Assembly (NCBI GenBank): GCA_958434805.1
Contig: CAUBDX010000021.1
Span: 1-55,851 of the forward strand
Length of the DNA stretch: 55,851 bases
Direction of reading: 5' to 3'
From: an uncultured Phocaeicola sp.
GTDB lineage: Bacteria; Bacteroidota; Bacteroidia; Bacteroidales; Bacteroidaceae
Shown: in pieces, positions 44,220-53,729 of the stretch
Numbering within the stretch: the stretch's first letter is position 1
Layout of the letters: each line of letters opens with the position of its first letter
Position numbers and translations under genes: made by a program
Notes under the pieces: model-generated
Databases searched by the model: none
What the model saw: the letters and a program-made list of their open reading frames with translations, nothing else
What the model was told of the DNA's origin: nothing

Positions 44220-45965
44220 ATGGAAAATGAAGAATTGATAAAGCAAGTGACAGAGAAAGCAGAGAAATGGTTAACACCTGCTTATGATGCCGAAACACAG
44301 GCTGAAATTAAGAAAATGTTGGCGAATCCCGATAAGACTGATTTGATTGAAGCATTTTATAAAGATTTGGAGTTTGGGACAGGTGGTTTGCGTGGTATTA
44401 TGGGCGTGGGCAGTAACCGTATGAATATTTATACGGTAGGTGCTGCTACTCAAGGTTTGTCCAATTATCTAAATAAAAATTTTAAAGATCTCGATCAGAT
44501 ATCTGTTGTGGTAGGTCATGATTGCCGTAACAACAGCCGTTTGTTTGCGGAAATTTCTGCCAATATCTTTTCTGCGAACGGTATTAAAGTATATTTGTTT
44601 GAAGATATGCGTCCTACTCCTGAAATGTCATTTGCTATCCGTCATTTCGGTTGCCAGAGCGGTATCAATATTACTGCCTCTCATAATCCGAGAGAATACA
44701 ATGGTTACAAGGCTTATTGGGATGATGGTGCACAAGTATTGGCTCTGCACGATAAGGGTATCATTGATGAGGTGAACAAGATTTCATCGGCTACCGACAT
44801 CAAGTTTGAAGGTAACAAGGATCTGATTCAGATTGTGGGCGAAGAGGTAGACAGCGTCTATTTGAATAAAGTGAAAACAATTTCTATTGATCCTGAAGTG
44901 ATCAAGCGTCAGAAGGATTTGAAAATTGTGTATACTCCGATTCATGGTACAGGTATGATGTTGATTCCGCGTGCATTGAAGCAATGGGGATTTGAAAATG
45001 TACATACCGTGCCTGAACAAATGGTGAAGAGTGGCGATTTTCCGACTGTTGTCTCTCCGAATCCGGAAAATGCCGAGGCTTTGTCTATGGCTATTGATTT
45101 GGCTAAGAAAATAGACGCTGACATTGTAATGGCTAGCGATCCGGATGCTGACCGCGTAGGTATGGCTTGTAAAAATGACAAAGGAGAATGGGTGCTGATC
45201 AATGGTAACCAAACCTGTTTGCTGTTCTTGTATTATATAATAAAGAACCGTATTGCGATGGGTAAGATGAAGGATGATGATTTCATTGTGAAGACTATCG
45301 TTACTACGGAACTGATTAAATCTGTCGCAGACAAGAATCACATCGAAATGTTGGATTGCTATACCGGATTCAAGTGGATTGCACGTGAAATCCGTTTGCG
45401 TGAAGGCAAACAGCAATACATCGGAGGTGGTGAAGAAAGCTACGGATTCCTGGCCGAAGACTTTGTCCGTGATAAAGATGCTGTTTCTGCTTGTACATTG
45501 TTGGCGGAGATTTGTGCTTGGGCAAAAGACCAGGGCAAGACCTTGTTCGAAGTTTTGCTTGATATTTATGTGGAGTATGGTTTCTCAAAAGAAACTACTG
45601 TGAATGTTGTGAAACCAGGAAAGAGCGGGGCAGAAGAGATTAAGGCAATGATGGAAAACTTCCGTTCTAATCCTCCGAGAGAAATAGGCGGTTCTAAGGT
45701 TGTTCTTGTCAAGGACTTTAAAACTTTGAAGGTGACTGATGGTAACGGGAATATAACAGAAATAGATATGCCGGAGGCTAGTAACGTATTGCAATATTTT
45801 ACGGAAGATGGAACTAAGATTTCAGTTCGCCCGTCAGGAACAGAACCTAAAATCAAATTCTATGTGGAAGTAAAAGGTGAAATGGGTTGCCACAAATGTT
45901 TCGATGCCGCTAATGCAGCTGCTGAGGAAAAGGTGGAAGCCGTAAGAAAATCACTGGGAATTTAA
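44220..45965 (+). CDS. Phosphohexomutase (phosphoglucomutase/phosphomannomutase)
   Basis: 581 residues of the alpha-D-phosphohexomutase family, which moves phosphate between the 1 and 6 positions of hexose phosphates. The active serine is S154 in TASHNPREYNGYK. The metal loop is DPDADR starting at residue 307. The sugar loop is GGGEESYGF and the phosphate loop RPSGTEPKIKFY. The length and the N-terminal TGGLRGIMGVGSNRMN match the long PGM2-like type (phosphoglucomutase and phosphopentomutase activities). It has its own promoter and terminator. Confidence 0.92.
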   Translation: MENEELIKQVTEKAEKWLTPAYDAETQAEIKKMLANPDKTDLIEAFYKDLEFGTGGLRGIMGVGSNRMNIYTVGAATQGLSNYLNKNFKDLDQISVVVGHDCRNNSRLFAEISANIFSANGIKVYLFEDMRPTPEMSFAIRHFGCQSGINITASHNPREYNGYKAYWDDGAQVLALHDKGIIDEVNKISSATDIKFEGNKDLIQIVGEEVDSVYLNKVKTISIDPEVIKRQKDLKIVYTPIHGTGMMLIPRALKQWGFENVHTVPEQMVKSGDFPTVVSPNPENAEALSMAIDLAKKIDADIVMASDPDADRVGMACKNDKGEWVLINGNQTCLLFLYYIIKNRIAMGKMKDDDFIVKTIVTTELIKSVADKNHIEMLDCYTGFKWIAREIRLREGKQQYIGGGEESYGFLAEDFVRDKDAVSACTLLAEICAWAKDQGKTLFEVLLDIYVEYGFSKETTVNVVKPGKSGAEEIKAMMENFRSNPPREIGGSKVVLVKDFKTLKVTDGNGNITEIDMPEASNVLQYFTEDGTKISVRPSGTEPKIKFYVEVKGEMGCHKCFDAANAAAEEKVEAVRKSLGI

Positions 45966-46007
45966 TCGAGTATAAGCATCGGGCGAAAGTCTGAGAGAAT
46001 ATTCATA

Positions 46008-46060
46008 AATAAAAGAAGGGGTGGTGGAGATGTATTTCTCTATCCCCCTTTTCTTTTATT
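46008..46060 (+). terminator. Terminator after the phosphohexomutase gene
   Basis: An imperfect stem pairs AATAAAAGAAGGGG (from about 46008) with CCCCTTTTCTTTTATT (to 46060), with a small inner GAGA/TCTC stem. Confidence 0.55.
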
Positions 46061-46109
46061 TCCGTGCCATTTATATCAAAATCTACACTTCTTTGTTTAT
46101 TTTTTGTTG

Positions 46110-46117
46110 TAACTTTG
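46110..46117 (+). promoter_or_regulatory. Bacteroidetes -7 box for the DMT transporter gene
   Basis: TAACTTTG lies 28 bp before the start codon at 46145. It falls inside the longer possible frame from 46064, supporting the shorter start. Confidence 0.5.
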
Positions 46118-46144
46118 CCTTCTGTTTTAAATAAGGTAAAAGAT

Positions 46145-47068
46145 ATGATGTGGTTACTTCTGGCATTTCTCTCGGCTGCATTGCTGGGATTCTATGATGT
46201 ATTTAAGAAACAGTCGTTGAAGGACAATGCGGTTATTCCGGTATTATTTCTGAATACGTTGTTCTCTAGTTTGATATTTCTTCCTTTTATTGTATTGTCA
46301 GTGTGGAGGCCGGGAATATTGGAGGATTCTATTTTTTATGTGCCTGTTGCAGGGTGGGAGGTGCATCGTTATGTAGTGTTGAAATCTGTTATTGTCCTTT
46401 CGTCGTGGATATTGGGATATTTTGGGATGAAGAATCTGCCTATCACAATTGTGGGACCTATAAACGCTACTCGTCCGGTGATGGTGTTGGTGGGAGCTTT
46501 AGTGGTCTTTGGTGAGCGATTGAATTTTTACCAATGGATTGGTGTGCTGATGGCTGTCTTCTCTTTTTTTATGCTGAGCCGCAGCGGAAAGAAAGAGGGA
46601 ATAGATTTCAAACATAATAAATGGATTTATTATGTGGTAATGGCAGCTGTGTTGGGAGCGGTCAGCGGGCTTTATGACAAGTATCTCATGGCGCCTGTCG
46701 ATCAAGGAGGTATCGGACTGGATAGAATGATTGTACAGTCATGGTATAATATCTATCAATTGTTTATGATGGGAGGTGTTTTGATGTTGTTATGGTGGCC
46801 GAAGCGCAAATCTACCACTCCGTTTCATTGGCATTGGTGTATTATTCTGATATCTATTTTTCTGTCGGCAGCTGATTTTGTTTATTTCTATGCCTTAAGC
46901 TTGGATGGTTCAATGATTTCCATAGTATCTATGGTAAGGCGTGGCAGTGTGCTTGTTTCTTTTCTATTTGGTGCAATGGTATTCCGTGAGAAGAATCTTA
47001 AAAGCAAGGCTGTGGATTTGGCACTGGTACTTATTGGTATGATATTTTTGTATTTGGGAAGTCGGTAA
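46145..47068 (+). CDS. EamA/DMT-superfamily transporter
   Basis: 307 residues with ten hydrophobic helices in two EamA-like halves; the conserved LPITIVGPINATRPVMVLVGALVVFGERL segment (shown here by its parts GPINATRP and FGERL) ends the first half and VFREKNL marks the second. Start chosen at MMWLLLAFLSAALLGFYDV because a promoter box lies just upstream. The substrate is unknown; the family exports metabolites such as amino acids or nucleotide sugars. Confidence 0.85.
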   Translation: MMWLLLAFLSAALLGFYDVFKKQSLKDNAVIPVLFLNTLFSSLIFLPFIVLSVWRPGILEDSIFYVPVAGWEVHRYVVLKSVIVLSSWILGYFGMKNLPITIVGPINATRPVMVLVGALVVFGERLNFYQWIGVLMAVFSFFMLSRSGKKEGIDFKHNKWIYYVVMAAVLGAVSGLYDKYLMAPVDQGGIGLDRMIVQSWYNIYQLFMMGGVLMLLWWPKRKSTTPFHWHWCIILISIFLSAADFVYFYALSLDGSMISIVSMVRRGSVLVSFLFGAMVFREKNLKSKAVDLALVLIGMIFLYLGSR

Positions 47069-47077
47069 GCAAAAAAG

Positions 47078-47112
47078 ACGGGGTGTGACTCATCGTGCAT
47101 ACCCCGTTATTT
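47078..47112. terminator. Bidirectional terminator
   Basis: The stem ACGGGGT (47078-47084) with ACCCCGT (47101-47107) is flanked by six As upstream and a T-run downstream. It serves the DMT gene and the convergent epimerase gene. Confidence 0.7.
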
Positions 47113-47116
47113 TTGA

Positions 47117-47992
47117 TTACTCTATAATGATTTTATATTCTACATCAAACGTTTCTTTTGGTTCCAATTTCTGTATCCATTCACGGTCCTTTAATTCGCC
47201 CGAATACCCTACAGAATCGCAACTTCCATACCATGGTTCAATGCAAACAAATGGGCAATCGGGATGTGTCTTGGTAGGAGACCACAAAGCTACCAATGGA
47301 GAATTAAATTCCAAACTGATATGGGGCTTTTTCTTTTTATCCAGTAAGGTTATTTTTTTCAGTTGTTTATTGTCAAAAATATAAGTGTCACAATCAAAAG
47401 TATGAATATCAATTGGCATCAGCCCTTCTTTGTTTAATTTTAGTACATGACGTTCTGGTGATACGCACCCCTTTTCGGTTGGCATGATATATTCTAAGTC
47501 AGACTTTCGGTCAAAAACAAAGAAGCCACGATCCTTTGTAGCAGCATCGAACTCGGGGAAATAGAAAGCTGGGTGTGCTCCAATCTGGAAATACATATCC
47601 ATGGCTCCCAGATTTTCTACACGCCATTTTACGGTGATTTTATTTTCTTCCAATAAATATCCCACCAGCAGGCGGAAGGGAAAAGGAAACTTGCCCAATG
47701 TATCAGGAGTGCTTTCCAACCAATATACAGCTCCTTTGTCTTCTTTATAGGTTAGTTTGAAGTCCATATCACGTGCAAAACCGTGTTGTCCTATTTCATA
47801 AGTATTTCCGGCATGACGGTATTTATTGTTCCACACACGTCCTACTATAGGGAAAAGGACAGGTGAACGCCGTCCCCAAAATTTAGCGTCGCCCTGCCAA
47901 AGATATTCTTTGCCATCCTTTTTGATACTTTGAAGCTCGGCACCATGCTCGGCTATTTGTACAGTCAGGATAGAATTAGATAGTGTTTCCAT
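47117..47992 (-). CDS. Aldose 1-epimerase-family protein
   Basis: 291 residues, cytoplasmic, of the galactose-mutarotase-like fold. The likely catalytic residues are visible: a histidine in QHGFARD (about residue 68), a second in IGAHPAFYFP, and a glutamate in FVCIEPWYG. The shorter length and GAELQSIKKDGKEYLWQGD start match the LacX/YeaD-like subgroup, whose members act on hexose phosphates or free sugars. The exact sugar is unknown. It is monocistronic. Confidence 0.88.
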   Translation of the reverse strand: METLSNSILTVQIAEHGAELQSIKKDGKEYLWQGDAKFWGRRSPVLFPIVGRVWNNKYRHAGNTYEIGQHGFARDMDFKLTYKEDKGAVYWLESTPDTLGKFPFPFRLLVGYLLEENKITVKWRVENLGAMDMYFQIGAHPAFYFPEFDAATKDRGFFVFDRKSDLEYIMPTEKGCVSPERHVLKLNKEGLMPIDIHTFDCDTYIFDNKQLKKITLLDKKKKPHISLEFNSPLVALWSPTKTHPDCPFVCIEPWYGSCDSVGYSGELKDREWIQKLEPKETFDVEYKIIIE

Positions 47993-48130
47993 GTTTCTTC
48001 GTTTATAAATTCTTTTTTCAAAGGTAGGGATGTTTCATGACATGACAAAGTGAATCTTCATCTTTGTGTAAATTTTATCTAAAAGGCTGTTTGGGTCAAA
48101 TAAATTTTAATAAAAGTATATGGTTGTGTT

Positions 48131-48148
48131 TATTTTTGCTTATGTTTG
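48131..48148 (+). promoter_or_regulatory. Tandem -7 boxes before the LytS-type gene
   Basis: TATTTTTG (48131-48138) and TATGTTTG (48141-48148) both match TAnnTTTG, but the second lies only 10 bp before the start at 48159. Confidence 0.35.
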
Positions 48149-48158
48149 TCAATAAGCT

Positions 48159-50210
48159 ATGAAGGAGGATAAGATGGAGAACATACATTTGATATTTAAA
48201 TTTTTATGGTATAGTGTATTATTTTGTATATGGGGAGTATCTTGTACAAGTTCCGGAACTTATAAAAAGACCCAAATGGATATCTATATGCAGTATTATG
48301 ATTTTATAATTGATTCATTGTCAAAAAATCCTAGTTATGTATGTACCCGGACTGCCAGGCAAATGTCGGTTGCCACAGATAGTGTGGCGTATTACCATTA
48401 TCTTGTTCTTTTGGCAAAAGCATATATGTTTAAATCCGAGATGGATTCGGCTAAACTTAGCATGGATAGAGCGGAAGTATTTTGCGAAGGAGCTGAACCG
48501 TCATCGTTAATTAATGATTTGTATGCTGAGATTTACAATATGCGGGGTAATGTATGTGCTCGTCAAGGGTTGACAGATTCTTCAGTGGTATGTTTTCAAA
48601 AAGCATTTGATTATCGTTTGAAGGGTAGTAACAGAGATATGCTTCATGATATTTCTATTAATTTGGCTGATGCTTTTGTCCGTACCGGTCATTATGATAA
48701 AGGCGCGATGTGGTATCGTAAAGCTTTGTCTTACTGTGATTCATTGAAGATTCCTGAAGAAAAACGTTTTCCTGTTTATTACGGATTGGCACAGGTTTAT
48801 ATGGAACTTCGTGATTTTACGTCTTGTGATCATTACTATGAACTGGCTGCCCGGCAATATGATAAGATGCTTCCATTTGAGAAACATATTTATTTAAATA
48901 ATCGTGGTAATTCTTATTATTTTCGTGCTGATTATCCTAATGCTTTGGAATTTTTCAGAAAATCATTATTGTTAGCTCGTTCTTATCCGGATATGATTTT
49001 TGAGGAACATCTGACTGAAATGAATTTGGGAGAAACTTTTCTATTGATGAATCAGGTTGATTCTGCCGCATACTATTTAAACCTTTGCAGTGATTTTTTT
49101 CGTTCTATCGAAAATCAGACGGCTCTCTATTATTTGGATACCCAATTGATTGAACTTGCCTTGAAGCAGAATAATTTGTCTTTAGCACGTAAACGTATGT
49201 CTGAGGCTATACAGCCTGATTATGTGGAACCGAATATGCAGCATATCCGTAACCGTTACCTGCAACATTATTTTGAAGAGGTGGGGGATTTCAAACAAGC
49301 CTATTATTATCAAATGGAAAATCAGCGTATTGATGATTCTACACGTAATGAGCGTATTAAAATGCGTACAGCTGAAATTGATCTGAAATACAGTCAGGAC
49401 ACCACGCTGATGAAGCAGAAAATTTTTATCCAGCAAAAAGAGAATGAAGTACTGGCGCTGAATCAGACGCTTTACCTGTGGATGTTTGCCTGCATCTGTA
49501 TTTTGGGGCTCGTTGTTTTTGTTTACATGTACAACAAGAGACAGCGTTTCCTGCTGCAAATGAAAAGTCAGAATATGATTGCCACTTTGCGTATGGAGAA
49601 TATCCGTAACCGGGTTTCCCCCCATTTCATTTTTAACATTCTGAACCGTGAGATGGGAAACTACACCGATGAGCAGGCCGGAAATATGCGTGGGTTGGTA
49701 AAGCTGATGCGGCGCAACCTGGAACTGACCGAACAGCTGTGCGTTACCATGGCCGAGGAACTGGACTTTGTCAATACGTTTATCAACCTGGAACGTGAAG
49801 CATTGGGAGATAGCTTTATACTGTCCACATCCATAGATGCTGCCATCCATCTTGACCAAGAAATACTTCCTTCCATGATGATACAGATTCCGATAGAAAA
49901 TGCCATCAAGCATGCCCTGAAGGACAAAGAGGGGATGAAAAGACTGTGGATTGATATCAAGAAGACCGGGGAGGGAATCTGCGTCAAGGTGCGTGACAAT
50001 GGGGGAGGTTACCGGATAAACAGTGCCAACCATGGTACAGGCACCGGTATAAAAGTGATTCTTCAAACCATACAGTTGTTGAACGCCAACAATAAAAAGC
50101 ATATCGACATATCCATAACCAATGTGCAGCTGGAAGACGGAGAAACCGGTTGCGAGTTTGCTGTCTTCCTGCCCCAAGGCTATGATTATAATTTGAAAAA
50201 GATGGTTTAG
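48159..50210 (+). CDS. LytS-type sensor histidine kinase with TPR sensor region
   Basis: 683 residues. An N-terminal hydrophobic segment ends in GVSC (a possible lipoprotein signal). A long tetratricopeptide-like helical region follows (about 40-400, for example YYHYLVLLAKAYMFKSEMDS and HYDKGAMWYRKALSYCD), outside the cytoplasm. One membrane helix lies at about 437-457. The His_kinase domain has its phosphoacceptor in NRVSPHFIFNIL (near 488), with ATPase motifs ENAIKHAL (near 580) and DNGGGY. An alternative start is at 48174. The response regulator gene follows 127 bp later. Confidence 0.9.
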   Translation: MKEDKMENIHLIFKFLWYSVLFCIWGVSCTSSGTYKKTQMDIYMQYYDFIIDSLSKNPSYVCTRTARQMSVATDSVAYYHYLVLLAKAYMFKSEMDSAKLSMDRAEVFCEGAEPSSLINDLYAEIYNMRGNVCARQGLTDSSVVCFQKAFDYRLKGSNRDMLHDISINLADAFVRTGHYDKGAMWYRKALSYCDSLKIPEEKRFPVYYGLAQVYMELRDFTSCDHYYELAARQYDKMLPFEKHIYLNNRGNSYYFRADYPNALEFFRKSLLLARSYPDMIFEEHLTEMNLGETFLLMNQVDSAAYYLNLCSDFFRSIENQTALYYLDTQLIELALKQNNLSLARKRMSEAIQPDYVEPNMQHIRNRYLQHYFEEVGDFKQAYYYQMENQRIDDSTRNERIKMRTAEIDLKYSQDTTLMKQKIFIQQKENEVLALNQTLYLWMFACICILGLVVFVYMYNKRQRFLLQMKSQNMIATLRMENIRNRVSPHFIFNILNREMGNYTDEQAGNMRGLVKLMRRNLELTEQLCVTMAEELDFVNTFINLEREALGDSFILSTSIDAAIHLDQEILPSMMIQIPIENAIKHALKDKEGMKRLWIDIKKTGEGICVKVRDNGGGYRINSANHGTGTGIKVILQTIQLLNANNKKHIDISITNVQLEDGETGCEFAVFLPQGYDYNLKKMV

Positions 50211-50337
50211 TTGTTATTTTTGCTAGGATAGTGTCCGAAACGGTCGCTATAGTTCCATAACCGGAGTGTCGGGTTTGTGCGTTAAAACATGTTTTAATAC
50301 TTTTGTTCCGTTAATAACTAAAGCAGGATTGTTTACT

Positions 50338-51102
50338 ATGGATAAACTATACAGGGTCGTAATAATTGATGATGATGAGTTCTCTGCGGACAATCTTTGT
50401 CTGGAGTTGAAGAAATATAACAGGCTGTCTATAGACGGGATGGCACGTAACGGTGCGAATGGCCGGAAACTGCTGGAAAAAGTTCATCCGGACTTGCTGT
50501 TTCTGGACGTGGAATTGCCGGACATGAAGGGCATGGAACTGCTGGAACAGCTAAGGGGGGCAATCACTTGGAATATGCAGATTGTGTTCTATACAGCTTA
50601 TGATAAGTACATGATTTATGCTATTCGTGGAGCAGCTTTCGACTACTTGCTGAAGCCTATAGACAAGAAGGAGCTGGAAGGGATCATTGACCGCTTCATG
50701 AAAAAGGCGGAAGAGTCGGCAGCCGCATCTTTGGTTATCCCTCCGCGTGTGTATTCGGCCGGCGAGCATACTTTTATGATATCCACACCCATCAATGACT
50801 TGCGCATTCTGCGCTCCATTGACATCGGTTTTTTCCGTTATAACTCCGACCGGAAACTGTGGGAAGTGGTGCTGAACAACCAGCTGCCTTTGCTGCTGAA
50901 GAAAAATACTACGGCCGATCATATCAAGGGATATGACTCCTGCTTCGTCCAGATCCATCAGTCGTATATCATTAATATCAATTATCTGATGATGATTAAG
51001 GAGAACCGCTGCGTCATGTTTCCCCCGTTTGAGAATATTACGGAACTTCAGGTTTCCAAGAAGTTCAGAAAAGAATTGCAGGATAGGTTTTATTTGTTGT
51101 AG
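50338..51102 (+). CDS. LytTR-family response regulator
   Basis: 254 residues: a receiver domain (1-125) with the phospho-aspartate at residue 57 (LFLDVELPDMKG), the acidic pair IIDDDE, and the switch lysine in YLLKPIDKKEL; then a LytTR DNA-binding domain (about 150-254: ILRSIDIGFFRYNSDRKLWEV, FVQIHQSYIININYL). The start is taken at the ATG at 50338, right before the receiver; a GTG at 50266 would add an unrelated leader. It is the partner of the preceding LytS-type kinase. A terminator follows. Confidence 0.92.
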   Translation: MDKLYRVVIIDDDEFSADNLCLELKKYNRLSIDGMARNGANGRKLLEKVHPDLLFLDVELPDMKGMELLEQLRGAITWNMQIVFYTAYDKYMIYAIRGAAFDYLLKPIDKKELEGIIDRFMKKAEESAAASLVIPPRVYSAGEHTFMISTPINDLRILRSIDIGFFRYNSDRKLWEVVLNNQLPLLLKKNTTADHIKGYDSCFVQIHQSYIININYLMMIKENRCVMFPPFENITELQVSKKFRKELQDRFYLL

Positions 51103-51162
51103 TGAATCTATTGATGACGTTGAAAATACAAGTTTATAGAAAGTGATTTTAAGTCACAGTGG

Positions 51163-51199
51163 AAAAGCAGGAGTCGTGAGATTGCTGCTTTTTTTGTTT
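51163..51199 (+). terminator. Terminator after the LytTR gene
   Basis: The stem AAAAGCAG (51163-51170) with CTGCTTTT (51185-51192) runs into a T-rich tract. Beyond it, up to 51367, no further motif is seen. Confidence 0.65.
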
Positions 51200-51367
51200 T
51201 TAGTGCTTAATTTTCCCTTTGCGGTATATGGAAATGAGGCTATATAGTCGTTAATTTAGATAGAATAGTATGCTTGTTAGGCTGTTTGATACTTTCTCTT
51301 GGTTTTGTGAATTTGTAAAATGACGTTAATTGTTTTTCTTTGAAGCCGCATAAGGTTAAAAAAAGAC

Positions 51368-53062
51368 ATGTATATGAATGAAGTAAAAAAAGTAATATTG
51401 TTTTTATTATGCTGTGCTATACCTTTTAGTTTTTATGCACAGAAGGCGCGCCAAAATGCTGTAACAAAGAAATGGGGATATGAGCAGACCGAAAATAAAG
51501 GATGGTGGGAAAATTCAAAATATAGGGGTAATTCTATGTTTGGTGGATGGGATGCGGCTTTAGTAAATCAGGATTATGAGATAAATTGGTTGATTTCTCC
51601 ACAATATGAAGGGGTGACCAAGAGATTTACAGAAAAGTTGGCAGGAGTAGTTTTAGGAGGAAAAGTAGGTTTTATAGACATACACAACCGTTTTATAATT
51701 AAACCGCAGTTTGAAAATGCAGATGATATTCATGGATTTAATTTAGGACTGTCTGCGGTAAAGAAGAATGGCAAGTTTGGCTTTATAAATAAAAAAGGAG
51801 AATTTGTCATTGAACCTCAATTTGATTACGCTGATAATTTTAGAGATAACATGTTGGCTACAATCAAGCAAGAGGGTAAGTTCGGGGCTATTAATTTAAG
51901 GGGAGAAATCGTTGTTCCATGTAAATATATTCTAGAAGAAGCAATGATAAGCGTTCCTATATCCAATAAGGTATATCGCCAGAAACAAGAAGAAGTGAAA
52001 AATGCGAAAGGGAACGGTGATTTTGATGATTTGCTTGATAAAATCGCTGAATGTAGCAGAGAGGTCAATGAAAAAATTAATAATCCTGGAGCAGAAGTTA
52101 TAACCGATTCTCTCAGAATAAGGGAAGATAATGGTAAAATGGGCCTTGTAGTGGGAGGACAAACTGTAATTCCTACAGAATATGAGGAGCTTATAATAGC
52201 AGAAGATGGATTTGTTCTTGCTTGCAAGCAGGATAAATGGGGGGCTTTGGATATATATGGGCGTACTATATTGCCTTGTGTTTATCAATGGGTATATTAT
52301 GATGTATCGGCAAAGGTCTGGATTGCCAAAAGTCTTGCAATGGGGCTATATAATAGTCAAGGTGCTTTATTACTACCGGGAAGGATTGATTATATAGGTA
52401 GTTTTGTGGATGGCAAAGCACCTGTTTGGCTGAATTCCGTACTCGGTTGGATAGATACGAAGGGACAACTCTCTGATGGCTTTGCAGAGGATGTGACAGA
52501 ATCCTTTTTGAAAGAAGAAAAAAAGGGAGTGGCAGGTGCTTGGGGTATGTTTAATTTATTGACAGATTTGATTCCGGACTATGCCATGGCCCACTATTAT
52601 ATGGGAAAAGGGCAAGTGACTGATGGCATTTATTCTAAAGGAATGGAGCATCTGAAGATAGCGGCAGAATTGGATCCGGATAATGGAGAAGTAGCGTTAG
52701 CGCTGAAGCAAGCCAAAAAGGACAAGAAGAAAAGAACGTTGAATACGATTGGTTACATTGCAAGTGTGCATAATGATTTGGAATCTACAAACTCTAATTC
52801 TTTTAAAGATGAAAGCAGGAATCAAAATAAGCCTTCATCCGGAATTAATCTGGGAGTTTCTATGGATGAGGTAGATGCCCTTGGTGGGTCTACAGCTACT
52901 GCTATAGCAGGAGGTAGTAATCATTGTGGTTTTTTGAAATATGTGTTAGAAGATCTTGAAGAAAAGATTCAGAAGAATACGGGCGAATTGATGGGAGAGT
53001 ATTATCGGAAAGTGAAGGATGAATATTTGCAGTTTGCCGGTAAAGAAGGGTGTGAACAATAA
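51368..53062 (+). CDS. Exported WG-repeat protein
   Basis: 564 residues with a signal peptide (about 1-25, cleaved after FYAQKA). Residues about 60-200 and 240-375 carry WG/KWG repeats (GKVGFIDIHNRFIIKPQFENA, GKFGFINKKGEFVIEPQFDYA, DKWGALDIYGRTILPCVYQW, each about 20 residues), a beta-repeat type of unknown binding role. A TPR-like helical pair follows (about 395-450, AMAHYYMGKGQVTDGIYSKG). The C-terminal 110 residues are low in recognisable features. A charged insertion (about 205-240) splits the repeat array. It heads a run of five exported-protein genes 22-30 bp apart or so. Confidence 0.8.
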   Translation: MYMNEVKKVILFLLCCAIPFSFYAQKARQNAVTKKWGYEQTENKGWWENSKYRGNSMFGGWDAALVNQDYEINWLISPQYEGVTKRFTEKLAGVVLGGKVGFIDIHNRFIIKPQFENADDIHGFNLGLSAVKKNGKFGFINKKGEFVIEPQFDYADNFRDNMLATIKQEGKFGAINLRGEIVVPCKYILEEAMISVPISNKVYRQKQEEVKNAKGNGDFDDLLDKIAECSREVNEKINNPGAEVITDSLRIREDNGKMGLVVGGQTVIPTEYEELIIAEDGFVLACKQDKWGALDIYGRTILPCVYQWVYYDVSAKVWIAKSLAMGLYNSQGALLLPGRIDYIGSFVDGKAPVWLNSVLGWIDTKGQLSDGFAEDVTESFLKEEKKGVAGAWGMFNLLTDLIPDYAMAHYYMGKGQVTDGIYSKGMEHLKIAAELDPDNGEVALALKQAKKDKKKRTLNTIGYIASVHNDLESTNSNSFKDESRNQNKPSSGINLGVSMDEVDALGGSTATAIAGGSNHCGFLKYVLEDLEEKIQKNTGELMGEYYRKVKDEYLQFAGKEGCEQ

Positions 53063-53084
53063 TATATAATTAAAGAATAGAATT

Positions 53085-53579
53085 ATGAGAGTAATGAATG
53101 TGAAATTTGTCGGTAGAATCATTATGACGGTTCTTTTTGTATTCATCTGTATTGGAGCGCACGCAGATGATGCCCCTTTAAAATATGAGATAGAGGGAGA
53201 AGGAGTAGGTGCACAAGGTACTTATTTGGTAAAAGTGACAGTAATCCAGAAGAAAAGTAAATTGGATGCCGATGTGATCAAGAAGTGTGCAGTTCATGGG
53301 GTGCTTTTTAAAGGATTTTCCAGCCAGACTTCACGCACCCGGCAGAAACCTTTGGCAGGAAGTATGGTGGTAGAACAGCAACATCAGGATTATTTTGATG
53401 TCTTTTTCCAAAAAGGAGGTTCTTACATGAATTTTGCCAATATGGTAGGAGAGAATCTTTCAGTGGTGAAGATGGGAAAGCAGTATCGAATTTCAGCAGT
53501 GGTTTCCGTTGCGAAAGACGCCCTCTATCAAGAGCTGGTATCAGCCGGAGTTATTAAAGGACTAAATAATGGATTTTAG
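53085..53579 (+). CDS. Small exported protein, paralog of the 53730 gene product
   Basis: 164 residues with a signal peptide (about 1-27, cleaved after GAHA). The mature part aligns with the lipoprotein two genes downstream: both have an A-V-x-x-VLFKG segment, then YFxxFFxxGGxY, then a hydrophobic strand before a C-terminal helix (ISAVVSVAKDALYQEL against YSTTVRVLRSQLQQKL). The pattern recalls LPP20/CsgG-linked envelope proteins. There is no lipobox. It follows the WG-repeat gene by 22 bp. Function is unknown. Confidence 0.65.
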   Translation: MRVMNVKFVGRIIMTVLFVFICIGAHADDAPLKYEIEGEGVGAQGTYLVKVTVIQKKSKLDADVIKKCAVHGVLFKGFSSQTSRTRQKPLAGSMVVEQQHQDYFDVFFQKGGSYMNFANMVGENLSVVKMGKQYRISAVVSVAKDALYQELVSAGVIKGLNNGF

Positions 53580-53582
53580 CTT

Positions 53583-53696
53583 ATGTATAAGAGGTTGATT
53601 GTTACTTTTCTGATACTGGCTGACGGATTATTGTCTGCTTTTGCCCGGCAGGCTCGTGATGTGATTAATCTGAATAATGGTAACTTGTATCATTGA
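53583..53696 (+). pseudogene. Truncated secreted-protein fragment (37 codons)
   Basis: An ATG-to-TGA frame of 37 residues with a clear signal peptide (MYKRLIVTFLILADGLLSAF) and the start of a mature chain, ARQARDVINLNNGN. Bacteroides proteins of the DVIxLKNGS type begin this way and go on for 150 residues or more, so this looks like the 5' end of such a gene cut short. A genuine short peptide is the alternative. It starts 3 bp after the preceding stop codon. Confidence 0.4.
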
Positions 53697-53729
53697 AATT
53701 AGACTATGAATTTTAAAGAAGAAAAAATT

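Noticed and set aside
46064..46144. Longer N-terminus for the DMT transporter
   Set aside because: The extra 27 codons overlap a good promoter box and the preceding terminator, and do not look like part of the transporter.
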